NCBI RefSeq assembly: GCF_000407165.1
Contig: NZ_KE136479.1
Span: 259,464-323,463, forward strand
Reading direction: 5' to 3'
DNA: 64,000 nt
Origin: Enterococcus haemoperoxidus ATCC BAA-382
GTDB taxonomy: Bacteria > Bacillota > Bacilli > Lactobacillales > Enterococcaceae
Shown: one piece after another, positions 16,398 through 24,831 of the stretch
How positions within the stretch are numbered: the first letter of the stretch is position 1
Layout: every line of letters starts with the position of its first letter
Translations under genes and position numbers: made by a program
The notes under the pieces: generated by a model
The model's database searches: none
Seen by the model: only the letters and a program-made list of their open reading frames with translations
What the model was told of the DNA's origin: nothing

Positions 16398-16504
16398 TTC
16401 CTAAAAACGATTAATAGTAAGAAAAATAATTTGAGAAAAGCTTTATTAGTAATTGATAGTCAAAGTAAAACAAGTAAATCACTGTATGATAAAGAACGAT
16501 TTTT

Positions 16505-16529
16505 GAGAAGTGTTTGTCCCAACCTTCTC
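16505..16529 (-). repeat. Short copy of GTTGGGAC intergenic repeat
   Basis: On the minus strand GAGAAG and CTTCTC flank GTTGGGACAAACA, matching the head of the longer repeats at 34154 and 52040. The surrounding 330-base gap (16398-16727) shows nothing else convincing. Confidence 0.4.
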
Positions 16530-16727
16530 GTTTGTGCATATCGATAATCAAAAAGAAATTAATCTGTAGTTTGTAAATTAAAAAAATGATTGAATAAATA
16601 CTGTGACAACAGACATTCAAGGACTCTAAATGAACTAACTGAAATTTGCATTTAAAAGAATCAGTTAATAAGGTGTTGAATGTGTTTTAGACTAAAAGCT
16701 TCCAAAAAATAATCTAGGAGGTTTAGA

Positions 16728-16907
16728 ATGAATAAGAAAGCTAAAAAATTGGTCCATGAATTGTATAATACCATAGGCGACAAACAAGGGAAAAGTTATT
16801 TAGAACTAAAAGAAGTGTTGTTAAAAGTCTATAAAAAGTTGGACAAAGAAACGAATGATGATTTTTTGATATCTAGGCTTATTAACTATATTTATTTCAA
16901 AAATTAA
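16728..16907 (+). CDS. Truncated enterocin-A-type bacteriocin immunity protein
   Basis: 59 residues starting KKAKKLVHELYNTIGD, continuing LKEVLLKVYKKLDK and LISRLINYIYF. These three blocks align in order with the enterocin A immunity protein (about 103 residues: helices 1-3 of a four-helix bundle). A TAA ends it about 40 residues early, so helix 4 and the variable C-terminal tail that gives specificity are missing. AGGAGG precedes the ATG. No bacteriocin precursor with a double-glycine leader was seen nearby, so it is either an orphan or decaying immunity gene. Confidence 0.7.
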   Translation: MNKKAKKLVHELYNTIGDKQGKSYLELKEVLLKVYKKLDKETNDDFLISRLINYIYFKN

Positions 16908-17156
16908 TTGGAAAGAGTCCAAATACTGAATGCAGTTATTCTAATTATACCATTATTGTTAATAAGGTTTTTACTATTAGCTATTATTAGTCCGACAGCT
17001 ATAAAAGAAACAGCAAGATTTGCGCCACTTGTAGGAAGAGAAAGAACATTTTATTACATTTATCAACTGACAACGATTATACTTAACGTATATTCACTAT
17101 TCTTTCTTGGCTGTGTGTTCATCACCCAGTCACTATGCTTCTTTATGTTTCACTAG
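16908..17156 (+). CDS. Hydrophobic protein fragment
   Basis: 82 codons from TTG at 16908, directly after the immunity gene's stop. There are three hydrophobic stretches and a motif FAPLVGRERTFYYIYQLTTI that looks like part of a larger membrane protein. No ATG and no clear ribosome site, and the last 15 residues look like off-frame sequence. It is most likely a remnant; the family is not identified. Confidence 0.35.
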   Translation: MERVQILNAVILIIPLLLIRFLLLAIISPTAIKETARFAPLVGRERTFYYIYQLTTIILNVYSLFFLGCVFITQSLCFFMFH

Positions 17157-17212
17157 AAATAGGTGAACTGATTTGACGTCCATATAATCAGAAAAGGTGA
17201 AAGTAGCATAAA

Positions 17213-17857
17213 ATGACTTTAGAAGAAGAACTGAAAGAAATCGCGAAAATTACCAATGGGTTCAAACCAATGGAACACTTAACCAATTCACTTGAAAAAG
17301 AGCTGACAGAAAAGGAATTAGAGGATCTAGCATTTAGGTTATACGGGTCTGAAATTTATCAAATAAGAATGGTCGCTGTTTTTCTGTTTGGAAAGCGTGC
17401 ATCAAAAAATCATGAGGTGCTAAATTTCTTGAAAAAGAATGTTTCAAAAGATGACAATTGGCGAGTGCAAGAAATTTTAGGAATGGCATTTGATCATTTT
17501 TGTAAAGAAATAGGCTATGAAGAAGCACTAGTGACGATAAAAGAATGGTTAATCTTTGAAAATAGTAATACTAGAAGAGCTGTTTCTGAAGGGGTGAGAA
17601 TTTGGACGAATCGTCCTTATTTTAAAGACAATCCTGAAAGTGCTATTCGTTTGCTGGCAACACTTAGAAACGACGATAGTGAATACGTTAGAAAATCATG
17701 CGGAAATGCGCTAAGGGATATCAGTAAAAAATACCCTGAAAAAATTATGGAAGAATTATCGTTATGGCAAGGTAGTAAGGAAGAGCTTCAAATAAAAAAA
17801 ATTATTTTCAAAAATAAACATTTAGGACGTTTTCTTAATAACAATAAAAAGGACTGA
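17213..17857 (+). CDS. HEAT-repeat protein, DNA alkylation repair (AlkC/AlkD) like
   Basis: 214 residues of tandem helical repeats. WRVQEILGMAFDHFC, NTRRAVSEGVRIW and EYVRKSCGNALRDISKKYPEK resemble the conserved blocks of AlkC/AlkD glycosylases, which remove alkylated bases by encircling DNA with HEAT-like repeats. The RKSxGNxLxDISK block is closest to AlkC. AAAAGGTGA precedes the ATG. Catalytic residues cannot be assigned with certainty. It lies just before the FetAB-like genes. Confidence 0.75.
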   Translation: MTLEEELKEIAKITNGFKPMEHLTNSLEKELTEKELEDLAFRLYGSEIYQIRMVAVFLFGKRASKNHEVLNFLKKNVSKDDNWRVQEILGMAFDHFCKEIGYEEALVTIKEWLIFENSNTRRAVSEGVRIWTNRPYFKDNPESAIRLLATLRNDDSEYVRKSCGNALRDISKKYPEKIMEELSLWQGSKEELQIKKIIFKNKHLGRFLNNNKKD

Positions 17858-17863
17858 ATCATC

Positions 17864-18505
17864 TTGTTAACAACTGAACATATCTCTTTTCAACACGAAG
17901 AACAAGTAATCCTAAAAGACATTACCACATCATTCGAAAAAGGTAGCCATACAACGATTACCGGACCATCCGGCAGTGGGAAAAGTACCTTTCTTAAATT
18001 ACTGGCTTCTTTATTAACCCCTACCAAAGGAGCCATTATGTTTAATGGCCAAAATATTGCAGATTTAACACCAGAAAAGTATCGCAAGCAAGTTTCCTAC
18101 TGCTTTCAACAACCTTCATTATTTGGTGAAACTGTGCGAGATAATTTTATGTTCCCATACGAGGTACGTAAAATAGCGTTTCAAGAAAGTGATGTATTAA
18201 ACTTATTAAATGAAGTCAAACTACCTGAAAGCTATTTGGATAAAAAAATCAACGAATTATCAGGTGGGGAAAAACAGCGTATAGCCTTAATCCGTAATGT
18301 GATTTTTCTCCCTGAAGTGTTACTGTTAGATGAGGTAACGGCAGGTTTAGATGAAGAAAGCAAAGCAATCGTCAATCAATGGTTGTTAAAATTGAATCAG
18401 GAAAAAAATGTAACATTGATTCGTGTCACGCATGATCCTGAAGAAATTGCTCAAGCCTCGATCGTCAAAAAAATCATAGCGGGTAGCTTGGAGGGCGCAA
18501 AATGA
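17864..18505 (+). CDS. fetA: ABC transporter ATP-binding protein, FetA/YbbL type
   Basis: 213 residues with Walker A GPSGSGKST, signature LSGGEKQR, Walker B VLLLDEVTAGLD and switch His in VTHD. Together with the UPF0014 permease that overlaps its end it matches the FetAB system, an iron exporter in E. coli (YbbL/YbbM). The start is TTG at 17864 behind AAGGAC, with no ATG available. The symbol rests on the partner gene and family resemblance. Confidence 0.85.
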   Translation: MLTTEHISFQHEEQVILKDITTSFEKGSHTTITGPSGSGKSTFLKLLASLLTPTKGAIMFNGQNIADLTPEKYRKQVSYCFQQPSLFGETVRDNFMFPYEVRKIAFQESDVLNLLNEVKLPESYLDKKINELSGGEKQRIALIRNVIFLPEVLLLDEVTAGLDEESKAIVNQWLLKLNQEKNVTLIRVTHDPEEIAQASIVKKIIAGSLEGAK

Positions 18506-19260
18506 ATCTAGCTGTCAATGATCTGTCACTTTTATTTGCTGGAATGCTAGTTGTAGTAGCATTACTGATCAGTTATAAAGAAAAATTAGGCTTTACCAAA
18601 GATATTATAATCAGTGTTTGCCGGGCAATTGTTCAACTTGTTTTAGTTGGGTACCTTCTTAAATATGTCTTTCAAATCGATAATGCGATTTTAACCGTAG
18701 TCATGGCTGGAATCATTATTGTCAATGCTGCGTTGAATGCAGGGAAACGTAGTAATCATCTGAAAAATGGTTTTTGGATCTCTTTGTTAGCTATCTTTTG
18801 TAGTACAGGAGTCACGATCGGTGTTCTGGTTTTATCAGGTGCGATTCGGTTTATTCCTTCGCAGATCATTCCTATTAGTGGCATGATTGCGAGTAATTCA
18901 ATGATTGCGATTGGTTTATGTTATCGGAATATGGATAGTTTATTTCATGATCAAAGGCAAGCAGTGCTTGAAAAATTAGCATTAGGTGCAGATATCAAGT
19001 TAGCTTCTCGCTCGATTGTTAGAGCAAGTATCAGAACTGGAATGTCGCCAACCATTGATTCTGCTAAAACGGTTGGGATCGTTAGTTTACCTGGGATGAT
19101 GTCAGGACTGATTTTTGCTGGAGTTGATCCAGTTCATGCAATCAAGTATCAAATCATGGTGACCTTTATGTTGCTTTCGGCTACAAGCATTGGTTCAGTT
19201 ATTGCAACTTATTTAGCGTATAAAGAGTATTATAATGATAGAAAACAATTGATTATATAA
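18502..19260 (+). CDS. fetB: UPF0014 membrane permease, FetB/YbbM type
   Basis: 252 residues with seven membrane helices. GMIASNSMIAIGLCYRNM and VGIVSLPGMMSGLIFAGVDPVHAIKYQIMVTFM are the family signatures. It overlaps fetA by four bases (ATGA), a coupled pair. Role inferred: metal (iron) efflux across the membrane. A terminator follows at once. Confidence 0.9.
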   Translation: MNLAVNDLSLLFAGMLVVVALLISYKEKLGFTKDIIISVCRAIVQLVLVGYLLKYVFQIDNAILTVVMAGIIIVNAALNAGKRSNHLKNGFWISLLAIFCSTGVTIGVLVLSGAIRFIPSQIIPISGMIASNSMIAIGLCYRNMDSLFHDQRQAVLEKLALGADIKLASRSIVRASIRTGMSPTIDSAKTVGIVSLPGMMSGLIFAGVDPVHAIKYQIMVTFMLLSATSIGSVIATYLAYKEYYNDRKQLII

Positions 19261-19272
19261 TTGGCTTGTTAA

Positions 19273-19304
19273 AAGATAAGATGAATTTTGTCTTGTCTTT
19301 TTTT
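19273..19304 (+). terminator. Terminator after fetAB
   Basis: AAGATAAGA pairs with TCTTGTCTT (one G-T), loop TGAATTTTG, then seven T residues. Confidence 0.85.
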
Positions 19305-19320
19305 ATATACTTTATTTTAT

Positions 19321-19356
19321 AAAAGTATAGACATTTAAAAAAGTTCGCTTTATAAT
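19321..19356 (+). promoter_or_regulatory. Promoter and GntR operator of GH1 gene
   Basis: TAGACA (19328-19333), 17 bases, TATAAT (19351-19356). The -35 is embedded in AAAAGTATAGACATTTA, which is repeated base for base at the EIIC promoter (22991-23007). GTATAGACA fits HutC-subfamily GntR operators. Confidence 0.8.
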
Positions 19357-19406
19357 AGTAGTGAATAGGATGCGCGAAAAGTATTTTGAGGAAAGTAGGG
19401 ACAGTC

Positions 19407-20807
19407 ATGCAAAGAACATTTAAAGAAGATTTCTGGTGGGGCGCTGCGACATCAGGCCCGCAAAGTGAAGGGCGTTTTAATAAAAAACATGCGAATATGT
19501 TTGATTATTGGTATGAGATCGAACCAACCGATTTTTATGATCAAGTTGGTCCAGATGTGACGTCTAATTTTTATAATAGTTTCAAAGAAGATATTGCATT
19601 GATGAAAGAAATTGGCTTGAATAGTGTTCGTACTTCGATTCAATGGAGTCGTTTGATTGATGATTTGGAGCTTGGAACGGTCAATGAAGATGCGGTTCGT
19701 TTTTATAATGAAGTGATTGATGCGTTTTTAGAAGCTGAGATTCGTCCTGTGATGAATTTACATCACTTTGATTTACCTGTAGAACTGTACCATAAATACG
19801 GTGGATGGGAATCAAAACATGTCGTTGATTTGTATGTAAAATTTGCGGAAAAATGTTTTGAACTTTTCGGTGATCGCGTGAAGGATTGGTTTACTCATAA
19901 TGAGCCGATTGTGGTTGTTGAAGGAGAATACTTACATCAATTCCATTATCCAAAAATCGTGGATGGTAAAAAAGCAGTACAAGTTGCATATAATCTGAAT
20001 TTAGCTTCTGCCAAAGCAATTCAAGCGTTCAGAAGAATGGGGCTGCAAAATGAAGGTGGTAGAATTGGAATCATTCTAAATTTAACCCCAACTTATCCTG
20101 CATCTGATTCACCCGAAGATGTAGCTGCGGCCAATATTGCTGAGTTATTTAATAATCGAATGTTTTTAGATACCGCAGTACATGGAGAATTTCCACAAGA
20201 GTTAGTTGATTTATTTATCAAAGATGGTGTTCTTTGGGAAAGTACACCAGAAGAATTAGTGATAATCAAAGAAAATACAATTGATGTTTTGGGAGTTAAT
20301 TTCTATCATCCTAACCGTGTACAAGCACCGGATATTGCACCAAATAGTGTGGGAGCTTGGCTTCCAAATCGTTATTTTGATGAGTATAATATGCCAGGAC
20401 GTCGAATGAATATCGATCGAGGCTGGGAAATTTATCCTAAAGCATTATATGATATTGCCATCAATATTCGTGATAACTACAATAATATTCCGTGGTTTGT
20501 CTCTGAAAATGGAATGGGAATTTCTGGCGAGGAACGTTTTATGAATGAAGTAGGTGTTGTTCAAGATGAGTATCGTATTGATTTTATTCGAGAACATTTA
20601 GAATGGGTTCATCAAGGAATCGAAGAGGGTTCTAATTGTTTTGGTTATCATTTATGGACACCGATCGATTGTTGGTCGTGGGCAAATGCCTATAAGAATC
20701 GCTATGGTTTCATCTCTACTAATATTCATACGCAAATCAAAACAATCAAAAAATCAGGTCATTGGTTTAAAACGGTTGCCCAAACAAATACAGTAACAGA
20801 TAAATAA
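19407..20807 (+). CDS. Glycoside hydrolase family 1 (6-phospho-beta-glucosidase type)
   Basis: 466 residues. FWWGAATSGPQSEG is the GH1 start, THNEP holds the acid/base Glu and WFVSENG the nucleophile Glu. In the phosphate loop the sequence is SWANAYKNRY: Ser and Tyr match the phospho-glucosidase triad but the lysine equivalent to LacG Lys435 is Asn, with a Lys one place earlier. It should hydrolyse a phosphorylated or free beta-glucoside in the cytoplasm. ATG 19407 has AGGG upstream. The shared operator links it with the EIIC at 21658 and GntR at 20864. Confidence 0.9.
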   Translation: MQRTFKEDFWWGAATSGPQSEGRFNKKHANMFDYWYEIEPTDFYDQVGPDVTSNFYNSFKEDIALMKEIGLNSVRTSIQWSRLIDDLELGTVNEDAVRFYNEVIDAFLEAEIRPVMNLHHFDLPVELYHKYGGWESKHVVDLYVKFAEKCFELFGDRVKDWFTHNEPIVVVEGEYLHQFHYPKIVDGKKAVQVAYNLNLASAKAIQAFRRMGLQNEGGRIGIILNLTPTYPASDSPEDVAAANIAELFNNRMFLDTAVHGEFPQELVDLFIKDGVLWESTPEELVIIKENTIDVLGVNFYHPNRVQAPDIAPNSVGAWLPNRYFDEYNMPGRRMNIDRGWEIYPKALYDIAINIRDNYNNIPWFVSENGMGISGEERFMNEVGVVQDEYRIDFIREHLEWVHQGIEEGSNCFGYHLWTPIDCWSWANAYKNRYGFISTNIHTQIKTIKKSGHWFKTVAQTNTVTDK

Positions 20808-20862
20808 AAAAAGAATGTGACGCAAAATGGATTATCCGTTTTGTGTCACATTCTTTTTTTTA
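20808..20862. terminator. Bidirectional terminator between GH1 and GntR genes
   Basis: A long stem (GAATGTGACGCAAAA with TTTTGTGTCACATTC) is flanked by A and T runs, so it can serve both converging genes. Confidence 0.93.
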
Positions 20863-20863
20863 A

Positions 20864-21586
20864 CTAGGCATAATCAACATTTAAAATAGAATAACTTCTT
20901 TGATCGTACCGATTTCGGCTATATGAAAACTCGATGGGACGACCATTTTTTGAATAGACAACTTGCTGTACTTCAAGTACAGGATCATCTTTTTTGCAAT
21001 TTAAATAGTGTTGATCGTATTCATCAGATTTATCTGCTTGAATATTTCGATAGGCTCCTGCAAAATCGAGAGATAACTGTTCTTTAATATACGTATAAAT
21101 AGAGTCTTTCAAAATATCTGTTGTGAGGCCAGGGACTAAATCACAAGGCATAAACGTATGTTCCAAAATAAAGGGCTCATCTTCAAGAATCCTAAGACGA
21201 ATGATCTTGTAAACAGGCTGTTCTTTAGAAATAGCTAAACGTTCTTGGACTTCTTTAGAAGGAAATTCGACTTCAAATAAGATCACTTGGCTTTTTAAGT
21301 TTTTATGGCGATCATGCATTTGTTTGCTAAGCCCATCATATTCATTAGCTGGTGAAGTATCTTTGTCCCAAAAAGAGCGATTCAATACTTTGGTGCCTGA
21401 ACCTCGTTGAGAGTATAAAAGTCCTTCCATGACTAAAATACCGATTGCTTTTTTAACTGTCATTCGGCTTACATTAAATTCTTTTACCAAATCTGTTTGG
21501 TTAGGAATCAAGGTATCTGTTTTATAAATATTATTCTTTATTCGTTCACGCAAAGTATCTGCGATTTCTTCATATTTTGGCTTCAT
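20864..21586 (-). CDS. GntR-family (HutC/UTRA) transcriptional regulator
   Basis: 240 residues. The N-terminal winged helix is RIKNNIYKTDTLIPNQTDLVKEF then SRMTVKKAIGILVMEGLL, and the C-terminal UTRA effector domain (about 95-235) has FEVEFPSKEVQERL and RNRYDQRSYS. The effector is probably a phosphorylated beta-glucoside. GAGGAGG lies before the ATG. GTATAGACA occurs at its own promoter and at the GH1 and EIIC promoters, so it most likely represses all three, including itself. Confidence 0.9.
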   Translation of the reverse strand: MKPKYEEIADTLRERIKNNIYKTDTLIPNQTDLVKEFNVSRMTVKKAIGILVMEGLLYSQRGSGTKVLNRSFWDKDTSPANEYDGLSKQMHDRHKNLKSQVILFEVEFPSKEVQERLAISKEQPVYKIIRLRILEDEPFILEHTFMPCDLVPGLTTDILKDSIYTYIKEQLSLDFAGAYRNIQADKSDEYDQHYLNCKKDDPVLEVQQVVYSKNGRPIEFSYSRNRYDQRSYSILNVDYA

Positions 21587-21609
21587 ATCGTTACAACCTC
21601 CTCTTGTGT

Positions 21610-21638
21610 ATTGTAACTGATTATGAATGTATAGACAA
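21610..21638 (-). promoter_or_regulatory. GntR gene promoter with its own operator
   Basis: Minus-strand TTGTCT, 17 bases, TACAAT. The -35 overlaps GTATAGACA (21629-21637, plus strand), the third copy of the operator. Confidence 0.7.
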
Positions 21639-21657
21639 TTAAAGAAAAAAAGTGCAA

Positions 21658-22926
21658 TTAAATCGCACTTTCTTTTTCTTTATCTAATAAACGTAAGAAT
21701 GGATACCAGATCAGACCGACAAGGAGTAGATCGATAAGTTGTAAGATACCGCCTAAGATCGAATTTGTTGCTAGCATGCCACTAAAGAAAATTGGAACAG
21801 TCCAAGGGACAGATACACCAGTTGGAGGTGGAATAATGCCTGCCGTCATTACAAGATAATTAAGCACTGTAACGATCAGTGGAGCTAGTACCCAAGGAAT
21901 TAGGATAGTCGCATTTAAAACGATTGGTAAACCAAAAATTACGGGTTCATTTACGTTGAAAATTCCAGGCGCTAAACTTAAACGACCAATATCTCGGTAT
22001 TGTTTTTTCTTCATGACAAAGGCCATGATCAAAATAACTGCAAGAGTCATACCAGAACCACCCAAGCCAACAGTGAAAGTTTCCATAAAGGGTTTTGTAA
22101 TGATATGGGGTAATTTTTCTCCTGCTTTATAAGCATCTAAGTTTTCTAACATTAAAGTGTTCCAAATAGGATCCATTACAGAATTAACAATGATTTGTCC
22201 GTGTAAACCGAAGAACCATAAAAATTGGACAAAGAATAAAGCAATTAAAGTTGCCGGTAAGCTGCTGCCTAAGCCGACTAACGGTTTTTGGATAACTTCA
22301 TAAATGACATCATGAAGATTAGTTTTGAACAAACCAGTAACGATTGCATTGATAAACAGAAAAACAGATAACGTTAATATAGCAGGAATCAAGGCAGCAA
22401 ATGATTTAGCGACAGCAGGTGGTACACCATCGGGCATTTTAATTTGCCAACCCTTTTTAGTGATTCTACAATAAATTTCACCAGCAAGAAAGGCTGCAAT
22501 CATCCCAATAAACATCCCTTTAGCGCCTAAACGATCTAAAGATAGGACACCAGATACTTCTGTACCATCTTCAAGTGTCATCATAAATGGAGTTAGAAGT
22601 AGAAAACTAGCAAATGAAACTGCTCCGCCAAAAATGCCTTCAACGTCATAAGATTTAGATAAATAATAGCCAATACCGAACGTAACAAAGACTGCCATAA
22701 TGCTCATTGTCGCATTTTGACCGTTACCAAATAAAGAGGATAAAGTTCCTTTGGTAGTGTCACTAAAAAAAGGTAAGTTGTTGATAACGACAATGATTGA
22801 TCCGAACATGGTTAAGGGAAAAGACAACATAAAAGCATCTCTTAAAACAGAAAGATAACGATTTTGTCCAAGTTTATTGGCAAGTGGCATGATCTTTTCT
22901 CCAAGAGAATCCATAAAACTATTCAT
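21658..22926 (-). CDS. PTS EIIC, cellobiose/lactose family
   Basis: 422 residues with about ten membrane helices of the EIIC Lac/Cel (CelB/LicC) family. NEPVIFGLPIVLNATILIPW is the substrate-pocket motif and FGLHGQIIV a second hallmark. It imports and phosphorylates beta-glucosides together with EIIA and EIIB made elsewhere. I chose ATG 22926 (AAAGGACTG upstream); an in-frame codon further out lies within the promoter. The gntR gene follows 71 bases after it. Confidence 0.92.
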   Translation of the reverse strand: MNSFMDSLGEKIMPLANKLGQNRYLSVLRDAFMLSFPLTMFGSIIVVINNLPFFSDTTKGTLSSLFGNGQNATMSIMAVFVTFGIGYYLSKSYDVEGIFGGAVSFASFLLLTPFMMTLEDGTEVSGVLSLDRLGAKGMFIGMIAAFLAGEIYCRITKKGWQIKMPDGVPPAVAKSFAALIPAILTLSVFLFINAIVTGLFKTNLHDVIYEVIQKPLVGLGSSLPATLIALFFVQFLWFFGLHGQIIVNSVMDPIWNTLMLENLDAYKAGEKLPHIITKPFMETFTVGLGGSGMTLAVILIMAFVMKKKQYRDIGRLSLAPGIFNVNEPVIFGLPIVLNATILIPWVLAPLIVTVLNYLVMTAGIIPPPTGVSVPWTVPIFFSGMLATNSILGGILQLIDLLLVGLIWYPFLRLLDKEKESAI

Positions 22927-22949
22927 ACTAATCAGTCCTTTATAGTTTA

Positions 22950-22967
22950 TTTGTAATCGATTACAAA
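22950..22967. promoter_or_regulatory. Palindrome at EIIC transcription start, cre-like
   Basis: TTTGTAATCGATTACAAA is a perfect 18-bp palindrome at the predicted +1. It matches the CcpA cre consensus with one mismatch, suggesting carbon catabolite repression. Confidence 0.6.
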
Positions 22968-22970
22968 AGT

Positions 22971-23007
22971 AATATACCACTTTATTTATTAAATGTCTAT
23001 ACTTTTA
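22971..23007 (-). promoter_or_regulatory. Promoter and GntR operator of EIIC gene
   Basis: Minus-strand TAGACA, 17 bases, TATATT. The -35 lies inside the same 17-base operator seen at 19321, in the same orientation relative to the gene. Confidence 0.8.
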
Positions 23008-23033
23008 TCTTTAATGAATATATATATGTATGC

Positions 23034-23071
23034 GGATGAAAAAAGAGCAAACCTCAAGGGTTTGCTCTTTT
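23034..23071 (-). terminator. Terminator after TPM-domain gene
   Basis: AAGAGCAAACC pairs with GGTTTGCTCTT around a short loop. The minus strand ends in CTCTTTTTTC. Confidence 0.88.
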
Positions 23072-23108
23072 CTTGATTTATTTAGATAAAATCGGAATGC
23101 TTCAATTT

Positions 23109-23918
23109 CTAAATACTAGCGCCGCCACCACCGGAAGAACCGCCTCCACCAGAGAAGCCACCTCCACCGCCGAAGCCGCCGCCACCACTTGAAGAGCCAC
23201 CGCCAAAACCGCCACCCCAATACCAAGGACCACCGCCGCGACCACCTCGGCCGCCACGTCCCCCAAATAATATGAGAGGCAGGATAATAAGGAGAACGAA
23301 GAAAACACTGAAGAATCCTTCGCCATCAGAGCTGTCTTCTGAGGCAAATTGATCTATTTCATCATCTGACAAAGCATTTTTATCAACAGGATAGTCATAA
23401 TGTTTATCGATTAAAGTAGTGACTGCATTAAATGTATACTGTAGTCCCTTATTGATCGAAGTATCATTAGATGATTTCAGATCATCTTTAGCATGTTGCA
23501 GAATATTTCCAGCAACGCTATCGGTAATGACATCTTCCAAACCATAACCAACTTCAATCCGGACATTTCGTTCGCCATCATTGACTGCGTAAAGAATCAA
23601 AACGCCGTTATCTTCTTTTTGATTACCGATTTGCCATTTTTTAAATAAATCGGGCGCATAACTATCAATACTGTCACCATCAGTCGAATCAATCACAGCC
23701 AAAACAACTTGTGGAGCTTCTGTTTTTTCTTTATAAAGCTTGCCTTTTTGATCAACTAAATTTTTAGTTGTTTCATCCAGAATTCCTGGTTGGTCCAGGT
23801 AAAAATGATCGGGTGAAGCAGGTAAGTTTTCAGCAAAAGCAGGTAGTTGAAAGCCAAGGAAACAGGTGACAAGGAAAAATAATAGGCTAGGGAATAAACC
23901 TCGTCTAAAACGTTTCAT
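23109..23918 (-). CDS. TPM-domain (YgcG-like) membrane protein with glycine-rich tail
   Basis: 269 residues. Signal peptide 1-29 (cleavage after AFA), then a TPM domain (about 38-165; FYLDQPGILDETTKNLV, VRIEVGYGLEDVITD), an acidic stretch, one membrane helix at about 203-217 and a tail of glycine with serine and aromatic residues. TPM domains face outside and are linked to membrane maintenance or photosystem-like repair. It is the second gene of a lemA-TPM pair, a conserved association. Confidence 0.9.
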   Translation of the reverse strand: MKRFRRGLFPSLLFFLVTCFLGFQLPAFAENLPASPDHFYLDQPGILDETTKNLVDQKGKLYKEKTEAPQVVLAVIDSTDGDSIDSYAPDLFKKWQIGNQKEDNGVLILYAVNDGERNVRIEVGYGLEDVITDSVAGNILQHAKDDLKSSNDTSINKGLQYTFNAVTTLIDKHYDYPVDKNALSDDEIDQFASEDSSDGEGFFSVFFVLLIILPLILFGGRGGRGGRGGGPWYWGGGFGGGSSSGGGGFGGGGGFSGGGGSSGGGGASI

Positions 23919-23924
23919 CGATCA

Positions 23925-24524
23925 TCACTTCCCACTAGAAGTGCTAGTAGAATTATCAAAATTCACGGAAGGTACAGTGCTAGCTGTTGGATCAGCTTTA
24001 AAGTAATCCTTCTTACCTAGACCCATCATATTTGCAAAGATATTTTTAGGGAAAGAAACCACTTGTTCATTGTATTCTTTCACGACTTCATTGTAACGTT
24101 TACGTTCAACTGAAATACGGTTTTCAGTGCCTTCTAATTGTGTCATTAATGTTTGCACATTATCATTTGATTTTAGCTCAGGATAATTTTCATTGATGAC
24201 ATTGATCAACGTTCCAACAGATTGATCCAACTCTTGGCTAGCTTTGATTTTATCTGAGTCATTGTTAGCAGAACCATAAGCCTCACGAGCTTTAGCAATA
24301 TCACCAAAGACTTTTTGTTCTTGCTGCATGCTTCCCTTTACGCTGTTGACTAAGTTTGGCACGAGATCTGCTCTACGCTGCATCACGTTTTCTACTTGAC
24401 TCCATTGAGACTCTACTGATTGTTCTTTTTTCGCTAATCCGTTGTATTGACTGACCCCGAAAACGCCTAGTAAAACAATGACGATTACAGCGATCAAGCC
24501 AAATCTTGTTTTGTTGTTTTTCAT
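23925..24524 (-). CDS. lemA: LemA family protein
   Basis: 199 residues. One membrane helix at 7-24 precedes a long helical bundle with the LemA signatures WSQVENVMQRRADLVPNLVNSV, YPELKSNDNVQTLMTQLEGTENRISVERKRYNE and FPKNIFANMMGL. The family's biochemical role is unclear; it often travels with TPM proteins. GGAGG precedes the ATG. The leader contains a small GCTCGT/ACGAGC hairpin (24557-24572). The promoter shares its operator with the ABC exporter at 5283. Confidence 0.92.
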   Translation of the reverse strand: MKNNKTRFGLIAVIVIVLLGVFGVSQYNGLAKKEQSVESQWSQVENVMQRRADLVPNLVNSVKGSMQQEQKVFGDIAKAREAYGSANNDSDKIKASQELDQSVGTLINVINENYPELKSNDNVQTLMTQLEGTENRISVERKRYNEVVKEYNEQVVSFPKNIFANMMGLGKKDYFKADPTASTVPSVNFDNSTSTSSGK

Positions 24525-24594
24525 GTCTTTTCCTCCTAAAATTAAAAAACTAAGTGAGCTCGTGAAACGAGCCTTTTAAAGTTGATGTAATGAT

Positions 24595-24637
24595 ATTGTA
24601 ATGTTTTTGCAATGTTTTGACATCCAACTTAAGACCT
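24595..24637 (-). promoter_or_regulatory. lemA promoter with CTTAAG operator
   Basis: On the minus strand AGGTCTTAAGT (24627-24637) is followed after three bases by ATGTCA, 17 bases, and TACAAT (24595-24600). Operator, offset and weak -35 repeat the layout at 5150-5192. The rest of the 307-base gap up to 24831 shows no gene; a promoter for the SDR gene must lie there but is not clear. Confidence 0.65.
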
Positions 24638-24831
24638 ATTTTTTATAAACAGATGGTTTTATATTGTTAATTATAAGGAGTTTTAAGCGATAAGCCAAAG
24701 AAACCGACTTTTTATGAAAACTTGTTTAGTGTAAAAACGTATCATTTGTCAGCTCTAGTATTTTGTATTAGGGTAAAAGAGTAAGCTGGTAGTTCTTTTT
24801 TATTGCCAACAAATTCATAGGAGGAATCAAG

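Noticed and set aside
16411..16620. 69-codon minus-strand frame
   Set aside because: AT-rich low-complexity sequence crossing a repeat hairpin, with no ribosome site.
23102..23347. 81-codon Ala/Val-rich minus frame
   Set aside because: Off-frame reading of the glycine-rich tail of the TPM protein.
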